Positions 40,928 to 49,276 of a stretch of DNA of 55,930 nt are shown piece by piece; within the stretch, counting starts at the first letter, position 1; each line of letters opens with the position of its first letter. The notes beneath the pieces were generated by a model. The model saw only the letters and a program-made list of their open reading frames with translations, did not search any database and was not told the origin of the DNA. The position numbers and the translations under genes are program-made. Source of the DNA: Actinomycetes bacterium (GTDB taxonomy: Bacteria; Actinomycetota; Actinomycetes; Actinomycetales; Cellulomonadaceae). The DNA is taken from contig JAJYSG010000008.1 in the NCBI GenBank assembly GCA_021793675.1, positions 1 to 55,930 on the forward strand, in the 5' to 3' direction.

Positions 40928-42091
40928 TCAGCGCAGGTGCAGCGCGGCGGCGTCGACCTGCCGCATGAGGGCGTGGCCGTCGGGCCCCTGCAGCACCAGG
41001 ACGTGCTCGGCGGCCGCCGCCCGGCCGGCCTGCGTGCCCCCGACCGTCGGGCCGGCGGTGCCGGTGGACAGCACGTGCTCGGCGAAGGTCAGCTGCCGCA
41101 GCAGGATCGCGCGCACGTGCGCGGGGAAGCGCCGTGCGGCGCCGGCGTAGATCTCGGGGTCGTGCTGCCCGTCGTCGCCCACGAGCACCCACCGGATGTC
41201 CGGGAACTCGGTGAACAGCCGGTACAGCTGCGCGACCTTGTGCCGACGGCCGGAGCGGAACCACCCGGTGTTGGTCGGCCCCCAGTCGGTCATGAGCAGG
41301 GTGCCCGGCGGGTAGGCGTGCCGGTGGAGGAACCGACCCACGGCCGGCGCCGCGTTCCACGCCCCGGTGGACAGGTAGAGCACCGGCAGCCGCGGCTCGT
41401 CCTCGCGCAGCCGTGCGAAGAGCTCGGGCATCCCGGGGACGGCCTCTCGTGCGTTCTCGTGCCGCACGAGGCCGTTCCAGGCCGCGATGAGCGGCCGGGG
41501 CAGCCGGGTCACCACCACGGTGTCGTCGATGTCGCTGACGATGCCGGTGCGTACGGCCGGGTCGATGACCTGCACCGGAGCCGTCGTCGTCGAGCCGTCC
41601 TGCGAGCGCAGCTCGATGACGTGCCATCCGGGCGCCAGGTCCGCCCGGATGACGTGGTCGAGATACCCACCCCGGTCGGTGACCAGGCGGTGCACGGTGG
41701 CACCGACCCGCACCTCGACGCGCGCGCCCGCGACGGGTGCGGCGAGGAAGCTGCGCCAGCCCCGCACGGCCGGCCCGGCGCTGCCGCCCCAGTCACCGCC
41801 GGCCTGCACGGCGCCCGCTCCGGGCAGCTCGTCGTCGGCGACCTCGGGGGCGGCCAGCAGCGTGCGGCCCATGACCCGGATCCAGTGCGGCGTGCCGTAC
41901 CCGGGGTAGGGCTCGACCCGCACCGTCCAGCCTCGGCGGCGCAGCGTGCGCGCCACCCAGCGGTCGAGGACGTCGTCCAGGCGGGCGGCGTAGTGCAGGT
42001 GCGCGGCGGCCGCCCCGAGCGGGTTGGTGGTGGCGGCGCGGGCCTGGGACCGGGCGGCCCGCAGGTCGGCGTCGGCGTCCACGTCGGTCAT
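40928..42091 (-). CDS. App1-family (DUF2183) phosphatidate phosphatase-like protein
   Basis: A 387-residue HAD-type phosphatase. The catalytic DxDxT motif is DIDDT in GIVSDIDDTVVVTRLPR (about residue 190), followed by YLSTGAWN, TDWGPTNTGWF and VLVGDDGQHDPEIY, the conserved pattern of the APP1 catalytic domain known from yeast phosphatidate phosphatase. An N-terminal beta-rich segment (VRGWRSFLAAPVAGARVEVRV) precedes it. The physiological substrate in bacteria is not established. The ATG start overlaps the dps stop by four bases, so it is coupled to dps. Confidence 0.87.
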   Translation of the reverse strand: MTDVDADADLRAARSQARAATTNPLGAAAAHLHYAARLDDVLDRWVARTLRRRGWTVRVEPYPGYGTPHWIRVMGRTLLAAPEVADDELPGAGAVQAGGDWGGSAGPAVRGWRSFLAAPVAGARVEVRVGATVHRLVTDRGGYLDHVIRADLAPGWHVIELRSQDGSTTTAPVQVIDPAVRTGIVSDIDDTVVVTRLPRPLIAAWNGLVRHENAREAVPGMPELFARLREDEPRLPVLYLSTGAWNAAPAVGRFLHRHAYPPGTLLMTDWGPTNTGWFRSGRRHKVAQLYRLFTEFPDIRWVLVGDDGQHDPEIYAGAARRFPAHVRAILLRQLTFAEHVLSTGTAGPTVGGTQAGRAAAAEHVLVLQGPDGHALMRQVDAAALHLR

Positions 42092-42597
42092 GCCGTGCCC
42101 AGCGCGCCGCCCGCGTTCTCCAGGTGCGCCCGGATGAACCAGTGGAACTTCTCCAGGTCGTGGAGCTGCCCGATGAGCAGGTCGTTCGTCACCGGGTCGA
42201 GCTTGTCGGTGGCGTCGGCGGCGGCCCGGTGAGCGGTGATGACGCCCGCGTAGACCCGGTCGAGCTCGGCGAGGTGCGTCGTCGTCGTGGCGCGGCCGAT
42301 CGGGTAGTCCTCCCAGGTGCGGCTCGCGACGAGCGCGCCGGGCGTGCCCACCGGGGACGCGCCGAGCGTCGCGATGCGCTCCGCGATCGCGTCGACCATG
42401 AGCCGGACCGCGTCGACCTGCGGGTCCAGCATCTCGTGCACGGCGATGAAGCTCGGTCCGACGACGTTCCAGTGCACGTGCTTGAGCGTGAGGTGGAGGT
42501 CGTTGAGCGAGTGCAGCCGCTCCTGGAGCACGGCGGCGGTCTGGGCGCCCTCGTCGAGGGTGAGGGTGGGCACGGTGTACCTCGGCAGGTCGGTCAT
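42088..42597 (-). CDS. dps: Dps family DNA-protecting ferritin-like protein
   Basis: A 169-residue four-helix-bundle protein that forms dodecamers, oxidises Fe2+ with peroxide and shields DNA. The ferroxidase ligands are visible as His in LKHVHWNVVG and the downstream VHEMLDPQVDAVRLMVD with its His, Asp and acidic residues; the C-terminal helix holds HDLEKFHWFIRAHLE. The ATG follows AAGGAGAAGAC. It overlaps the App1 gene downstream (ATGA) and possibly a small membrane ORF upstream. Confidence 0.94.
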   Translation of the reverse strand: MTDLPRYTVPTLTLDEGAQTAAVLQERLHSLNDLHLTLKHVHWNVVGPSFIAVHEMLDPQVDAVRLMVDAIAERIATLGASPVGTPGALVASRTWEDYPIGRATTTTHLAELDRVYAGVITAHRAAADATDKLDPVTNDLLIGQLHDLEKFHWFIRAHLENAGGALGTA

Positions 42598-42803
42598 GTC
42601 TTCTCCTTGGTTCTCCTGGTCCATCGTGCGCCGCGCCGGGCCGGCGGGTGCGTGGAGATCACGTCGTGGGCGGCGGGACTGCCGGTCCTCGGGAGGGGTC
42701 CGCCGTCCGCGACACGCCTCGGTGGCCCCCGCCGCGCGACGAGCCGCGGCGTGACCCACCAGCACGCCACGGACGCCACGGTGACGACGCCGAGCGCGGC
42801 CAA
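42594..42803 (-). CDS. Possible small membrane-anchored protein (start uncertain, perhaps broken)
   Basis: Tentative. In this frame the minus strand upstream of dps shows strong GC third-position bias and a hydrophobic segment (AALGVVTVASVACWWV) followed by Arg-rich positive residues, as in a one-pass membrane protein, and its TGA overlaps the dps ATG (ATGA). No good start exists: TTG 42803 has no RBS, while GGAGG with GTG 42850 lies in another frame, so a frameshift or misplaced start is possible. The rest of the 360-bp dps-to-threonine-aldolase gap holds only this and the two genes' promoters. Confidence 0.3.
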   Translation of the reverse strand: MAALGVVTVASVACWWVTPRLVARRGPPRRVADGGPLPRTGSPAAHDVISTHPPARRGARWTRRTKEKT

Positions 42804-42956
42804 GCCTGCACCCCGGGAGACGCCGACGTCGAAGGAAGCAGCTGCGTCACAGGTCCCTCCTTCGCCGGTGCGGCCTCTGCTCGATCTTCGTCGTGCCCCC
42901 GGCGGACCGCACCTGCGGCGCCGAGACCACACCGGTCGCTGCGGAAGACTGTCGCC

Positions 42957-44009
42957 GTGACCCTGCTGCACGATCCCGCACACATCGACTTCGGTTCGGA
43001 CAACTACGCCGGCGCGCACCCGAAGGTGCTCGCCGCCCTGACGGAGGCGAACGGGGGACACGTCACCGCGTACGGCGGCGACCCATACACGGCCCGGCTC
43101 GGGAGCGTGCTGTCCGACCGCCTGGGCCGCCGGGCGGAGGTGTTCCCGGTGTTCAACGGGACCGGGGCGAACGTCCTGGCGCTGCAGTCGATGCTGCCCC
43201 GCTGGGGTGCGGTGCTGTGCGCGCAGACCGCGCACATCAACACCGACGAGAACGGCGCACCGGAACGGGTCGGCGGCCTCAAGCTCATCGCGGTGCCCAC
43301 CGTCGCCGGCAAGCTGACGCCCGAGCTCGTCGAGCGCTACGGCGTGGTCCTGCACGACGAGCACCGCGCGGAGCCGGGAGTGGTGTCCCTCACGCAGTCG
43401 ACCGAGCTCGGTACCGCCTACACGGTCGACGAGCTGCGCGCCGTCATCGACGCCGCGCACGGCCTCGGGCTGCGCGTCCACATGGACGGCACGCGGCTGG
43501 CGAACGCGGCGGCGTCGCTCGGCGTCTCGCTGGCGACGCTGACGGGCGACGCCGGGGTCGACGTGCTGTCGCTCGGCGGCACCAAGCTCGGCACGGTCTT
43601 CGGCGAGGTGGTCGTCGTGCTGGAGCCGGAGGCGGCCGAGGGCCTCCGGTTCCTGCGCAAGGTCGACCTGCAGCTGGCGTCGAAGATGCGCTTCGCCGCA
43701 GCGCAGCTGCTCGCCCTCTACGACGGTGACCTGTGGCTGCGCAACGCGACGCAGGCGAACCGGATGGCGACGCGGCTGCGCGCGGGGCTGGCGGCGCTGC
43801 CAGGCGTCGAGGTGACGCAGCCCACGCAGGCGAACGCGGTCTTCGTCCGGCTACCCGCCGGCCTCGCGGCGCACCTGCGGGAGCGCTGGCACTTCTACGA
43901 CTGGTCCGACGGCGGCGAGGTCCGGCTGATGTGCGCCTGGGACACCGCAGAGGCGGACGTCGACGCGTTCGTCGCGGCGGCCACCGAGTTCTCGGCGGCC
44001 GCCGGCTGA
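42957..44009 (+). CDS. Threonine aldolase family PLP-dependent enzyme
   Basis: A 350-residue fold-type I PLP enzyme, probably a low-specificity L-threonine aldolase splitting threonine or allo-threonine into glycine and acetaldehyde. FGSDNYAGAHPKVLAAL is the N-terminal family signature, VHMDGTRLANAAASLG carries the PLP-contact Asp, and the Schiff-base lysine lies in VLSLGGTKLG (about residue 205). The GTG start at 42957 has no obvious RBS. It is convergent with the helicase gene, with an 18-bp gap. Confidence 0.9.
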   Translation: MTLLHDPAHIDFGSDNYAGAHPKVLAALTEANGGHVTAYGGDPYTARLGSVLSDRLGRRAEVFPVFNGTGANVLALQSMLPRWGAVLCAQTAHINTDENGAPERVGGLKLIAVPTVAGKLTPELVERYGVVLHDEHRAEPGVVSLTQSTELGTAYTVDELRAVIDAAHGLGLRVHMDGTRLANAAASLGVSLATLTGDAGVDVLSLGGTKLGTVFGEVVVVLEPEAAEGLRFLRKVDLQLASKMRFAAAQLLALYDGDLWLRNATQANRMATRLRAGLAALPGVEVTQPTQANAVFVRLPAGLAAHLRERWHFYDWSDGGEVRLMCAWDTAEADVDAFVAAATEFSAAAG

Positions 44010-44027
44010 GGCCCGGTCCGCGGCGCC

Positions 44028-45809
44028 TCAGGGACGCGGCGGACGGTGGATCCGGGGCCGGTCGGCGTCGTGGGACCGGTGCGGGGCACCCTCGCGCGGC
44101 GGTCGGCCGCCGTCGCGGGGGGCTCGCGGGCCGGTGTCGAGCCGGATGTGCAGCGGCCGGCCGGCGACCCGGGTGCGGGACAGGCGCTCGAACGCCTCCG
44201 GCGTGAGGCCACCCGGGATGTCGACGAGCGAGAAGCTGCCGAAGATGTCGATCTTGCCGATGTCCTTGCCGGTCAGACCGCCTTCGCCGGTGAGGGCACC
44301 GACGAGCCCGCCGGGTTGCACGCCGTCGCGGTGACCGACGGCGACCCGGTAGCGGGCGCCGCCGTCGTCCGGCCGGTGCCGGGCGGGGGAGTCCGAGCGG
44401 CGCGACCGGTCGGGGGTGTCGCCGAGGCGCGCCAGGGCGTCGTCCAGGTCGTCGCCCTGCTCGGGGCGGGCGTCCGGGCCGTCGTCGCCGATCGCCAGGG
44501 CGGTGACCACGGCCAGCAGCTCGGTGACGTCGAGGTCGGGGTGGGCGGCGAGGTACTCGCCGACGGCGGTGCGCTCCACGTCGAGCCGACCCGCGGCCGC
44601 CCGCTCGTCCGCCCGCGCCAGGAGCGCCGCGACGCGGTGCGCCGAGACCTGCGCCGGCGTGGGGACGTCGACGCGCTCGATGGGCTGGCGCGTGGTGCGC
44701 TCGATCTGGGTGAGGCGGGACTGCTCGCCGGGCGTGATGAAGGTGACGGCCTCGCCGGCACGCCCGGCGCGTCCCGTGCGGCCGATGCGGTGCACGTAGG
44801 GCTCTGCGCCCCGCGGCAGGTCGAAGTTGACGACCAGCCCGACCCGCTCGACGTCCAGGCCACGGGCCGCGACGTCGGTGGCGACGAGCACCCGCAGCGC
44901 CCCGGTGCGGAGCCGGTCGACGATCTTCTCCCGCTCGCCCTGCGCGACGTCGCCGGACAGGTACGCGGCCTGCAGCCCGCGCGCGACGAGCTCGCTGCCG
45001 ACCCGCTCGGCGTCCTGGCGGGTCCGGACGAAGACGATGGCGCCGTCCGCGTCGCTGGTCGCGAGAACCCGCACGAGCGCGCCGACCTTGTGCCGGTGCG
45101 GCACGACCGCGTAGGTCTGGTGCACGGTGTCGACCGTGGCGGTCGGCCGGTTGACCGAGACTCGCACCGGGTCGACGAGGTGCTGGTCCGCGACGCGGCG
45201 GATGCCGGCGGGCATCGTCGCGGAGAACAGCGCGACCTGCCGCCCGGCCGGGATGGACTCGAGCACCTTGTCGACGTCCTCCGCGAAGCCCATCTGCAGC
45301 ATCTCGTCGGCCTCGTCCAGCACGAGCATGCCGACGCGGTCGAGCACCAGCGTGCGGCGCTCCAGGTGGTCGAGCACGCGTCCGGGGGTGCCGACGACGA
45401 CCTGGGCGCCGCGGGCGATCGCGCGCTGCTGCGGCAGGTACGGGGCGCCGCCGTAGACGGCGACGACGGACACGCCGTCCAGGTGGCGGGCGAACGAGAT
45501 GAGCGCCTCGGAGACCTGCAGCGCCAGCTCGCGTGTGGGCGTGAGCACCACGGCCTGCACGGCGGCCAGGCGAGGGTCGACGTGCGCGAGCAGCGGCAGG
45601 CCGAACGCGGCCGTCTTGCCGGTGCCGGTCTGCGCGACGCCGACGAGGTCGCGCCCCGCCAGCAACGCCGGGATCGTGTCGGCCTGGATCGCGGTCGGCT
45701 CCGCGAAGCCGAGGTCGGCCACCGCCCGGCGCAGCGCCTCGGGCAGCGGGAGGGAGTCGAACGAGAGGGCCTCGTCGGAGGACAGGGCGGCGTCGAGCAG
45801 CATGGTCAT
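44028..45809 (-). CDS. DEAD-box ATP-dependent RNA helicase (DeaD/CsdA-like)
   Basis: A 593-residue helicase. Q motif SFDSLPLPEALRRAV, Walker A AQTGTGKT, PTRELALQ, DEAD box VLDEADEML, SAT in LFSATMP and motif VI HRIGRTGRAG are all present (about residues 17-345). The C-terminus holds a DbpA/CsdA-like RNA-binding domain (VGALTGEGGLTGKDIGKIDI, then LTPEAFERL) and a basic Arg/Pro/His tail. It probably helps ribosome assembly or mRNA remodelling, especially in the cold. ATG 45809 (or 45803) has no Shine-Dalgarno; a structured 5' leader precedes it. Confidence 0.93.
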   Translation of the reverse strand: MTMLLDAALSSDEALSFDSLPLPEALRRAVADLGFAEPTAIQADTIPALLAGRDLVGVAQTGTGKTAAFGLPLLAHVDPRLAAVQAVVLTPTRELALQVSEALISFARHLDGVSVVAVYGGAPYLPQQRAIARGAQVVVGTPGRVLDHLERRTLVLDRVGMLVLDEADEMLQMGFAEDVDKVLESIPAGRQVALFSATMPAGIRRVADQHLVDPVRVSVNRPTATVDTVHQTYAVVPHRHKVGALVRVLATSDADGAIVFVRTRQDAERVGSELVARGLQAAYLSGDVAQGEREKIVDRLRTGALRVLVATDVAARGLDVERVGLVVNFDLPRGAEPYVHRIGRTGRAGRAGEAVTFITPGEQSRLTQIERTTRQPIERVDVPTPAQVSAHRVAALLARADERAAAGRLDVERTAVGEYLAAHPDLDVTELLAVVTALAIGDDGPDARPEQGDDLDDALARLGDTPDRSRRSDSPARHRPDDGGARYRVAVGHRDGVQPGGLVGALTGEGGLTGKDIGKIDIFGSFSLVDIPGGLTPEAFERLSRTRVAGRPLHIRLDTGPRAPRDGGRPPREGAPHRSHDADRPRIHRPPRP

Positions 45810-45966
45810 GGGGAACCGTTCGGTGGGAGGGCGGGCGCACCCGGGCGAAGGAGTCGGCCCGGACGGTCGCACGACCCCGACACATCGGCCGCCTGCGGCG
45901 GCCACGACCTGACGAACGGAGGTCCGAGGACCTCGACCCACAGGGCACTGCGACCCGACCAGTCTA
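45810..45966 (-). promoter_or_regulatory. Promoter and structured 5' leader of the DEAD-box helicase gene
   Basis: TAGACT (45966-45961) is a good -10 box, giving a leader of about 145 nt. Three perfect hairpins lie in it: GAGGTCC-TC-GGACCTC (45934-45919), GGCCGCC-GCA-GGCGGCC (45903-45887) and GGTCG-TG-CGACC (45876-45865). CCGTTCG (45919-45913) is complementary to CGAACGG (45822-45816), which ends 6 nt before the start codon. The leader could mask translation initiation; the fold itself is inferred by eye. Confidence 0.45.
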
Positions 45967-45973
45967 CCTCAGG

Positions 45974-46411
45974 TCATCCCACGTGCCGGCCGGCCCGGGG
46001 CAGGCCCAGCCGTCCGGCCTCGATCGCGGGGCACCGGTCCATGACGACGTCCAGACCCGCCTCGAGGGCACGCTCCGCCGCCGCCGTGTCGACGACGCCG
46101 AGCTGTAGCCACACCGCGTCCGCGCCGACCGCGATCGCCGCGTCGACCACCGCTCCGGCCCGGTCGGAATTGACGAACAGGTCCACGACGTCGATGTGCC
46201 CGGGCACGTCGGACACGGTCGGGTAGGAGGCTGCACCGTGCACCGGCTCGGCCCGCGGGTGGACGGCGACGATGTCGTGACCCAGCTGCTGCAGCGTCCG
46301 GGCGACGGCGAAGGCCGGCCGGCCGGGGTTGCTCGAGAGCCCGACGACCGCCCAGCGGGCGGGCGTCTCGACGAGCCGGCGGATGGTGTCGGGGTCGTTG
46401 AGCGTGGCCAT
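45974..46411 (-). CDS. CoA-binding domain protein (YccU-like)
   Basis: A 145-residue single-domain Rossmann protein. WAVVGLSSNPGRPAFAVARTLQQLGHDIVAVHP contains the nucleotide-binding loop, followed by VVDLFVNSDRAGAVVDAAIAVGADAVWLQLG and a conserved Cys in MDRCPAIE. Small CoA_binding_2 proteins of this type bind CoA or related nucleotides, but their physiological role is not known. It is divergent from pgsA2, with 79 bp between starts; the helicase promoter overlaps its 3' flank. Confidence 0.85.
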   Translation of the reverse strand: MATLNDPDTIRRLVETPARWAVVGLSSNPGRPAFAVARTLQQLGHDIVAVHPRAEPVHGAASYPTVSDVPGHIDVVDLFVNSDRAGAVVDAAIAVGADAVWLQLGVVDTAAAERALEAGLDVVMDRCPAIEAGRLGLPRAGRHVG

Positions 46412-46490
46412 GCGTCCAGCGTCGCACGGCACGGCCGGGCCGCGGCCCCGGCGCCCTAGCATGGGCTCGGGCGATGCGCGGGAGGCGAGG

Positions 46491-47072
46491 GTGTCGGAGC
46501 AGTCGGGGGCGAGCACGCGGGTGCTCACGGTGCCCAACCTGATCTCGTTGCTGCGCCTGCTGCTGGTGCCGGTGTTCGCCGTGCTGCTGGTGCAGCACCG
46601 CGACGGCTGGGCCGTCGTCGTCATCGTCGTGTCCGGCGCCAGCGACTGGCTCGACGGCGTCGTCGCCCGGCGCTGGAACCAGGTGAGCCGGCTCGGCCAG
46701 CTGCTGGACCCGGCCGCCGACCGGCTGTTCATCCTCGTGACGATCGTGACGCTGGCGTGGCGTGGCGTGGTGCCGTGGTGGCTGGTCTTCGTGCTGGTGC
46801 TCCGGGACGTGCTGCTCGGCGTCGTCCAGCTCGTCGTCGCCGGGGCCGGGCACCGCCCGCTGCCCGTGCACCTGGCCGGGAAGGCCGGCACGTTCGCGCT
46901 GCTCTACGCCTTCCCGCTGCTGCTGCTGGGCCACTTCCACGGCCCCGTCGCGGCCGTCGCGACGGTCCTCGGCTGGGCCTTCGCGCTGTGGGGGGTCGGC
47001 CTCTACTGGTTCTCCGGGGTGCTGTACGCGGGCCAGGCCCGGCGCGTGCTGGCGGCGCGGACGGCAGCGTGA
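46491..47072 (+). CDS. CDP-alcohol phosphatidyltransferase family protein (PgsA2-like)
   Basis: A 193-residue membrane enzyme. The CDP-alcohol signature DGx2ARx8Gx3Dx3D is intact in DGVVARRWNQVSRLGQLLDP followed by AAD (about residues 48-70); four to six transmembrane segments surround it. It transfers a phosphatidyl group from CDP-diacylglycerol to an alcohol such as glycerol phosphate, inositol phosphate or cardiolipin precursor; which one is not evident. I chose GTG 46491 with its GGGAGGCGAGG site over ATG 46461, which overlaps the TAGCAT -10 box. It begins the conserved garA/ftsR block. Confidence 0.87.
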   Translation: MSEQSGASTRVLTVPNLISLLRLLLVPVFAVLLVQHRDGWAVVVIVVSGASDWLDGVVARRWNQVSRLGQLLDPAADRLFILVTIVTLAWRGVVPWWLVFVLVLRDVLLGVVQLVVAGAGHRPLPVHLAGKAGTFALLYAFPLLLLGHFHGPVAAVATVLGWAFALWGVGLYWFSGVLYAGQARRVLAARTAA

Positions 47073-48010
47073 TGGCGCAGCGACACACTCCGGCGACGGC
47101 GCCGCCGCGCGCCGTCGACGAGTCGATGACGCTGCTCAACGAGCTGCAGCGGCGCCCGCTGGACCCGGGGTACGCGGAGGCGGCTGCTCGACGCGCGGTC
47201 CGTGGCACCCCGCCGCGAGGACGACGCGGCGCCTCCTGGGCGCTGGTGCTCGTCGTCTCGGCGGCCCTGGGCGTCGGGGTGGCCGCCGCCGCCACCGTGC
47301 TGCGGCGGCCGACGGCGGACGACCGACAGGCACGCCAGCTCCTCGAGACCCAGGTCCGCGAGCGCAAGGACCAGGTGCAGCAGCTGTCCGCGGCGAACGC
47401 GGCGTTGGCGGCCCAGGTGTCGACCTTGCAGCAGAGCGCCCTGAGCTCCGCCGACCCGGCATTGCTCGCCACCACGCAGCGCTGGTCGATCGCGGCCGGC
47501 ACGGCCCCGGTCATGGGTCCGGGGCTGCGGATCGTGCTCACGGACGCCCAGGCGGCCGCCGCCGATCCGGAGAACCTCGACCTGCGCGTGCAGGACGTCG
47601 ACCTCCAGGTGCTCGTCAACGGCCTGTGGGCGGCGGGAGCCGAGGCGATCTCGATCAACGGGCAGCGGGTCGACGGCACCACGGCCATCCGCAGCGCGGG
47701 CAGCGCCGTGCTGGTCGACCTGGTGCCGCTCGTCGAGCCGTACACCGTGGACGCCATCGGCAACGCCGCGGCGCTGCAGACGAAGCTGGCGCTCTCGTCG
47801 GCCGGCCAGCACATCGCCACGCTGCGCGCGACCTACGGCATCGGCGTGACCATCTCCTCGCAGACCAGGCTCCAGCTGCCGGGGTCGGGGGCGGCCGCCC
47901 TCGTCGCCGCGTCGGTGCCGGACGACGCCCTCGTCGCGGCCGGGCTGGCTGATGCCACGCCCGCCGCCGGTGTGCCAGAGTCTGCGCCGGACAACAAGGA
48001 GGTCCCGTGA
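47069..48010 (+). CDS. DUF881 family membrane-anchored protein (first copy)
   Basis: A 313-residue protein: cytoplasmic N-terminus, one transmembrane segment (SWALVLVVSAALGVGVAAAAT, about residues 57-77), a coiled-coil (QLLETQVRERKDQVQQLSAA) and the extracytoplasmic DUF881 domain (GPGLRIVLTD, INGQRV, IGNAAALQTKLAL). Function unknown; the domain suggests an envelope or division-associated scaffold. GTG 47069 overlaps the previous stop by four bases; ATG 47072 is an equal alternative. It is coupled by GTGA to the next gene. Confidence 0.88.
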   Translation: MMAQRHTPATAPPRAVDESMTLLNELQRRPLDPGYAEAAARRAVRGTPPRGRRGASWALVLVVSAALGVGVAAAATVLRRPTADDRQARQLLETQVRERKDQVQQLSAANAALAAQVSTLQQSALSSADPALLATTQRWSIAAGTAPVMGPGLRIVLTDAQAAAADPENLDLRVQDVDLQVLVNGLWAAGAEAISINGQRVDGTTAIRSAGSAVLVDLVPLVEPYTVDAIGNAAALQTKLALSSAGQHIATLRATYGIGVTISSQTRLQLPGSGAAALVAASVPDDALVAAGLADATPAAGVPESAPDNKEVP

Positions 48011-48339
48011 TCGCCATCCTCGGGCTGGCCATCGGCGTGGTGGTCGGCCTGCTGGTCCAGCCGACCGTGCCGGTGGAGCTGCAGCCCTACCTGCCGATCG
48101 CCGTCGTGGCGGCGCTGGACGCGCTGTTCGGCGGGCTGCGCGCGCTGCTCGACGGCATCTTCAACGACCGCGTGTTCCTCACGTCGTTCCTCTCGAACGT
48201 CGTGGTCGCGGCCTTCATCGTCTTCCTCGGCGACCAGCTGGGCGTCGGGACGCAGCTGTCCACCGCGGTCGTCGTGGTGCTGGGGATCCGGATCTTCTCC
48301 AACGCGGCCTCGATCCGGCGGCACCTGTTCCGGGCGTGA
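48007..48339 (+). CDS. sbp: Small basic protein family (DUF1290) membrane protein
   Basis: A 110-residue protein with three hydrophobic segments (residues about 2-17, 25-42 and 55-78) and a positively charged C-terminus (IRIFSNAASIRRHLFR), matching the small basic protein Sbp family found near division genes in Gram-positive bacteria. Function unknown. It is locked between two DUF881 genes by GTGA overlaps on both sides, implying stoichiometric synthesis and perhaps a membrane complex. Confidence 0.9.
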   Translation: MIAILGLAIGVVVGLLVQPTVPVELQPYLPIAVVAALDALFGGLRALLDGIFNDRVFLTSFLSNVVVAAFIVFLGDQLGVGTQLSTAVVVVLGIRIFSNAASIRRHLFRA

Positions 48340-49160
48340 CGATGACGGACGACGAGGGGGTGCAGCCGGTGGCCGGGGAGTCGCGCGTCACGCCGGACCA
48401 GCCGGTGCCGCCGGCGCCGGCTGCTGCGCGCGCCAAGCCCACCGGGTGGGCGGCCCTCGCCTCGGCGCTGCACCCGCGGGCCACCCGGGCCCAGGTGCTG
48501 GCGGGCATCCTCTGCGCGGCGCTGGGCTTCGCGGTCGTGGTGCAGATGCGTCAGGCGAGCGACTCCAGCCTCTCGGACCTGCGGACGGACGAGCTGGTGC
48601 GGCTGCTGGACGAGACGAGCACCCGCGCCGACCAGCTCTCCCGGCAGGCGTCCGACCTGCAGGCCGAGAAGGCGCAGCTGGAGTCCGGCTCGAGCTCGCG
48701 GCAGGCGGCGATCGACGCGGCGCGGCGCAACGCGGCGATGCAGGGCATCCTCTCCGGCAGGCTGCCCGCGGTCGGGTCCGGTGTGCGTATCTCGCTGCAG
48801 GACCCGAACGGCACCATCCGGCCGGTGACCATGCTCAACATGCTCGAGGAGCTGCGCAACGCCGGCGCCGAGGCGATCCAGCTGGGCGACCAGCGCGTCA
48901 CCGCCAGCAGCGCGTTCACGGGCGCCCCCGGTGCCGTCAAGCTGGACGGCGTCACGCTGACGGCGCCGTACGTGTGGCTGGTCATCGGCGACCCGGACAC
49001 CATCCAGACCGCGCTGGAGATCCCGGGCGGAGCCCTGGCGTACGTGCGCAACGACGGCGGCACCGGAGACGTGGCGAAGGTGCAGCACGTCGAGATCGAT
49101 GCGCTGCGCACCCTGCCGGAGCCCAAGTACGCGAGGCTGGCACCGGTTCCGACGTCCTGA
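48336..49160 (+). CDS. DUF881 family membrane-anchored protein (second copy)
   Basis: A 274-residue paralogue of the upstream DUF881 protein: Pro/Ala-rich cytoplasmic N-terminus, one transmembrane segment (VLAGILCAALGFAVVVQM, about residues 54-71), a coiled-coil region (LVRLLDETSTRADQLSRQAS) and the DUF881 domain (GSGVRISLQDPNG, LGDQRVTASSAF, VIGDPDTIQTALEI). GTG 48336 overlaps the sbp stop; ATG 48342 is an alternative. In mycobacteria gcvH lies after this gene, whereas here garA follows directly after 116 bp. Confidence 0.88.
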   Translation: MTMTDDEGVQPVAGESRVTPDQPVPPAPAAARAKPTGWAALASALHPRATRAQVLAGILCAALGFAVVVQMRQASDSSLSDLRTDELVRLLDETSTRADQLSRQASDLQAEKAQLESGSSSRQAAIDAARRNAAMQGILSGRLPAVGSGVRISLQDPNGTIRPVTMLNMLEELRNAGAEAIQLGDQRVTASSAFTGAPGAVKLDGVTLTAPYVWLVIGDPDTIQTALEIPGGALAYVRNDGGTGDVAKVQHVEIDALRTLPEPKYARLAPVPTS

Positions 49161-49276
49161 CGGGACGCCTGCCGGGCGAATGCTGCGCCGGATGCTGCGC
49201 GCGGGGCCGGGGTCCGCATAGGGTGTCTGGGTCCGGCGTCCTGTCCGTGACGTGGGACGTGAGTGAGGGGGGTTCG

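Noticed and set aside
40715..42232. Long plus-strand open frames opposite the App1 and Dps genes.
   Set aside because: They are antisense readings of well-supported minus-strand genes, a common artefact of high GC, and show no domain.
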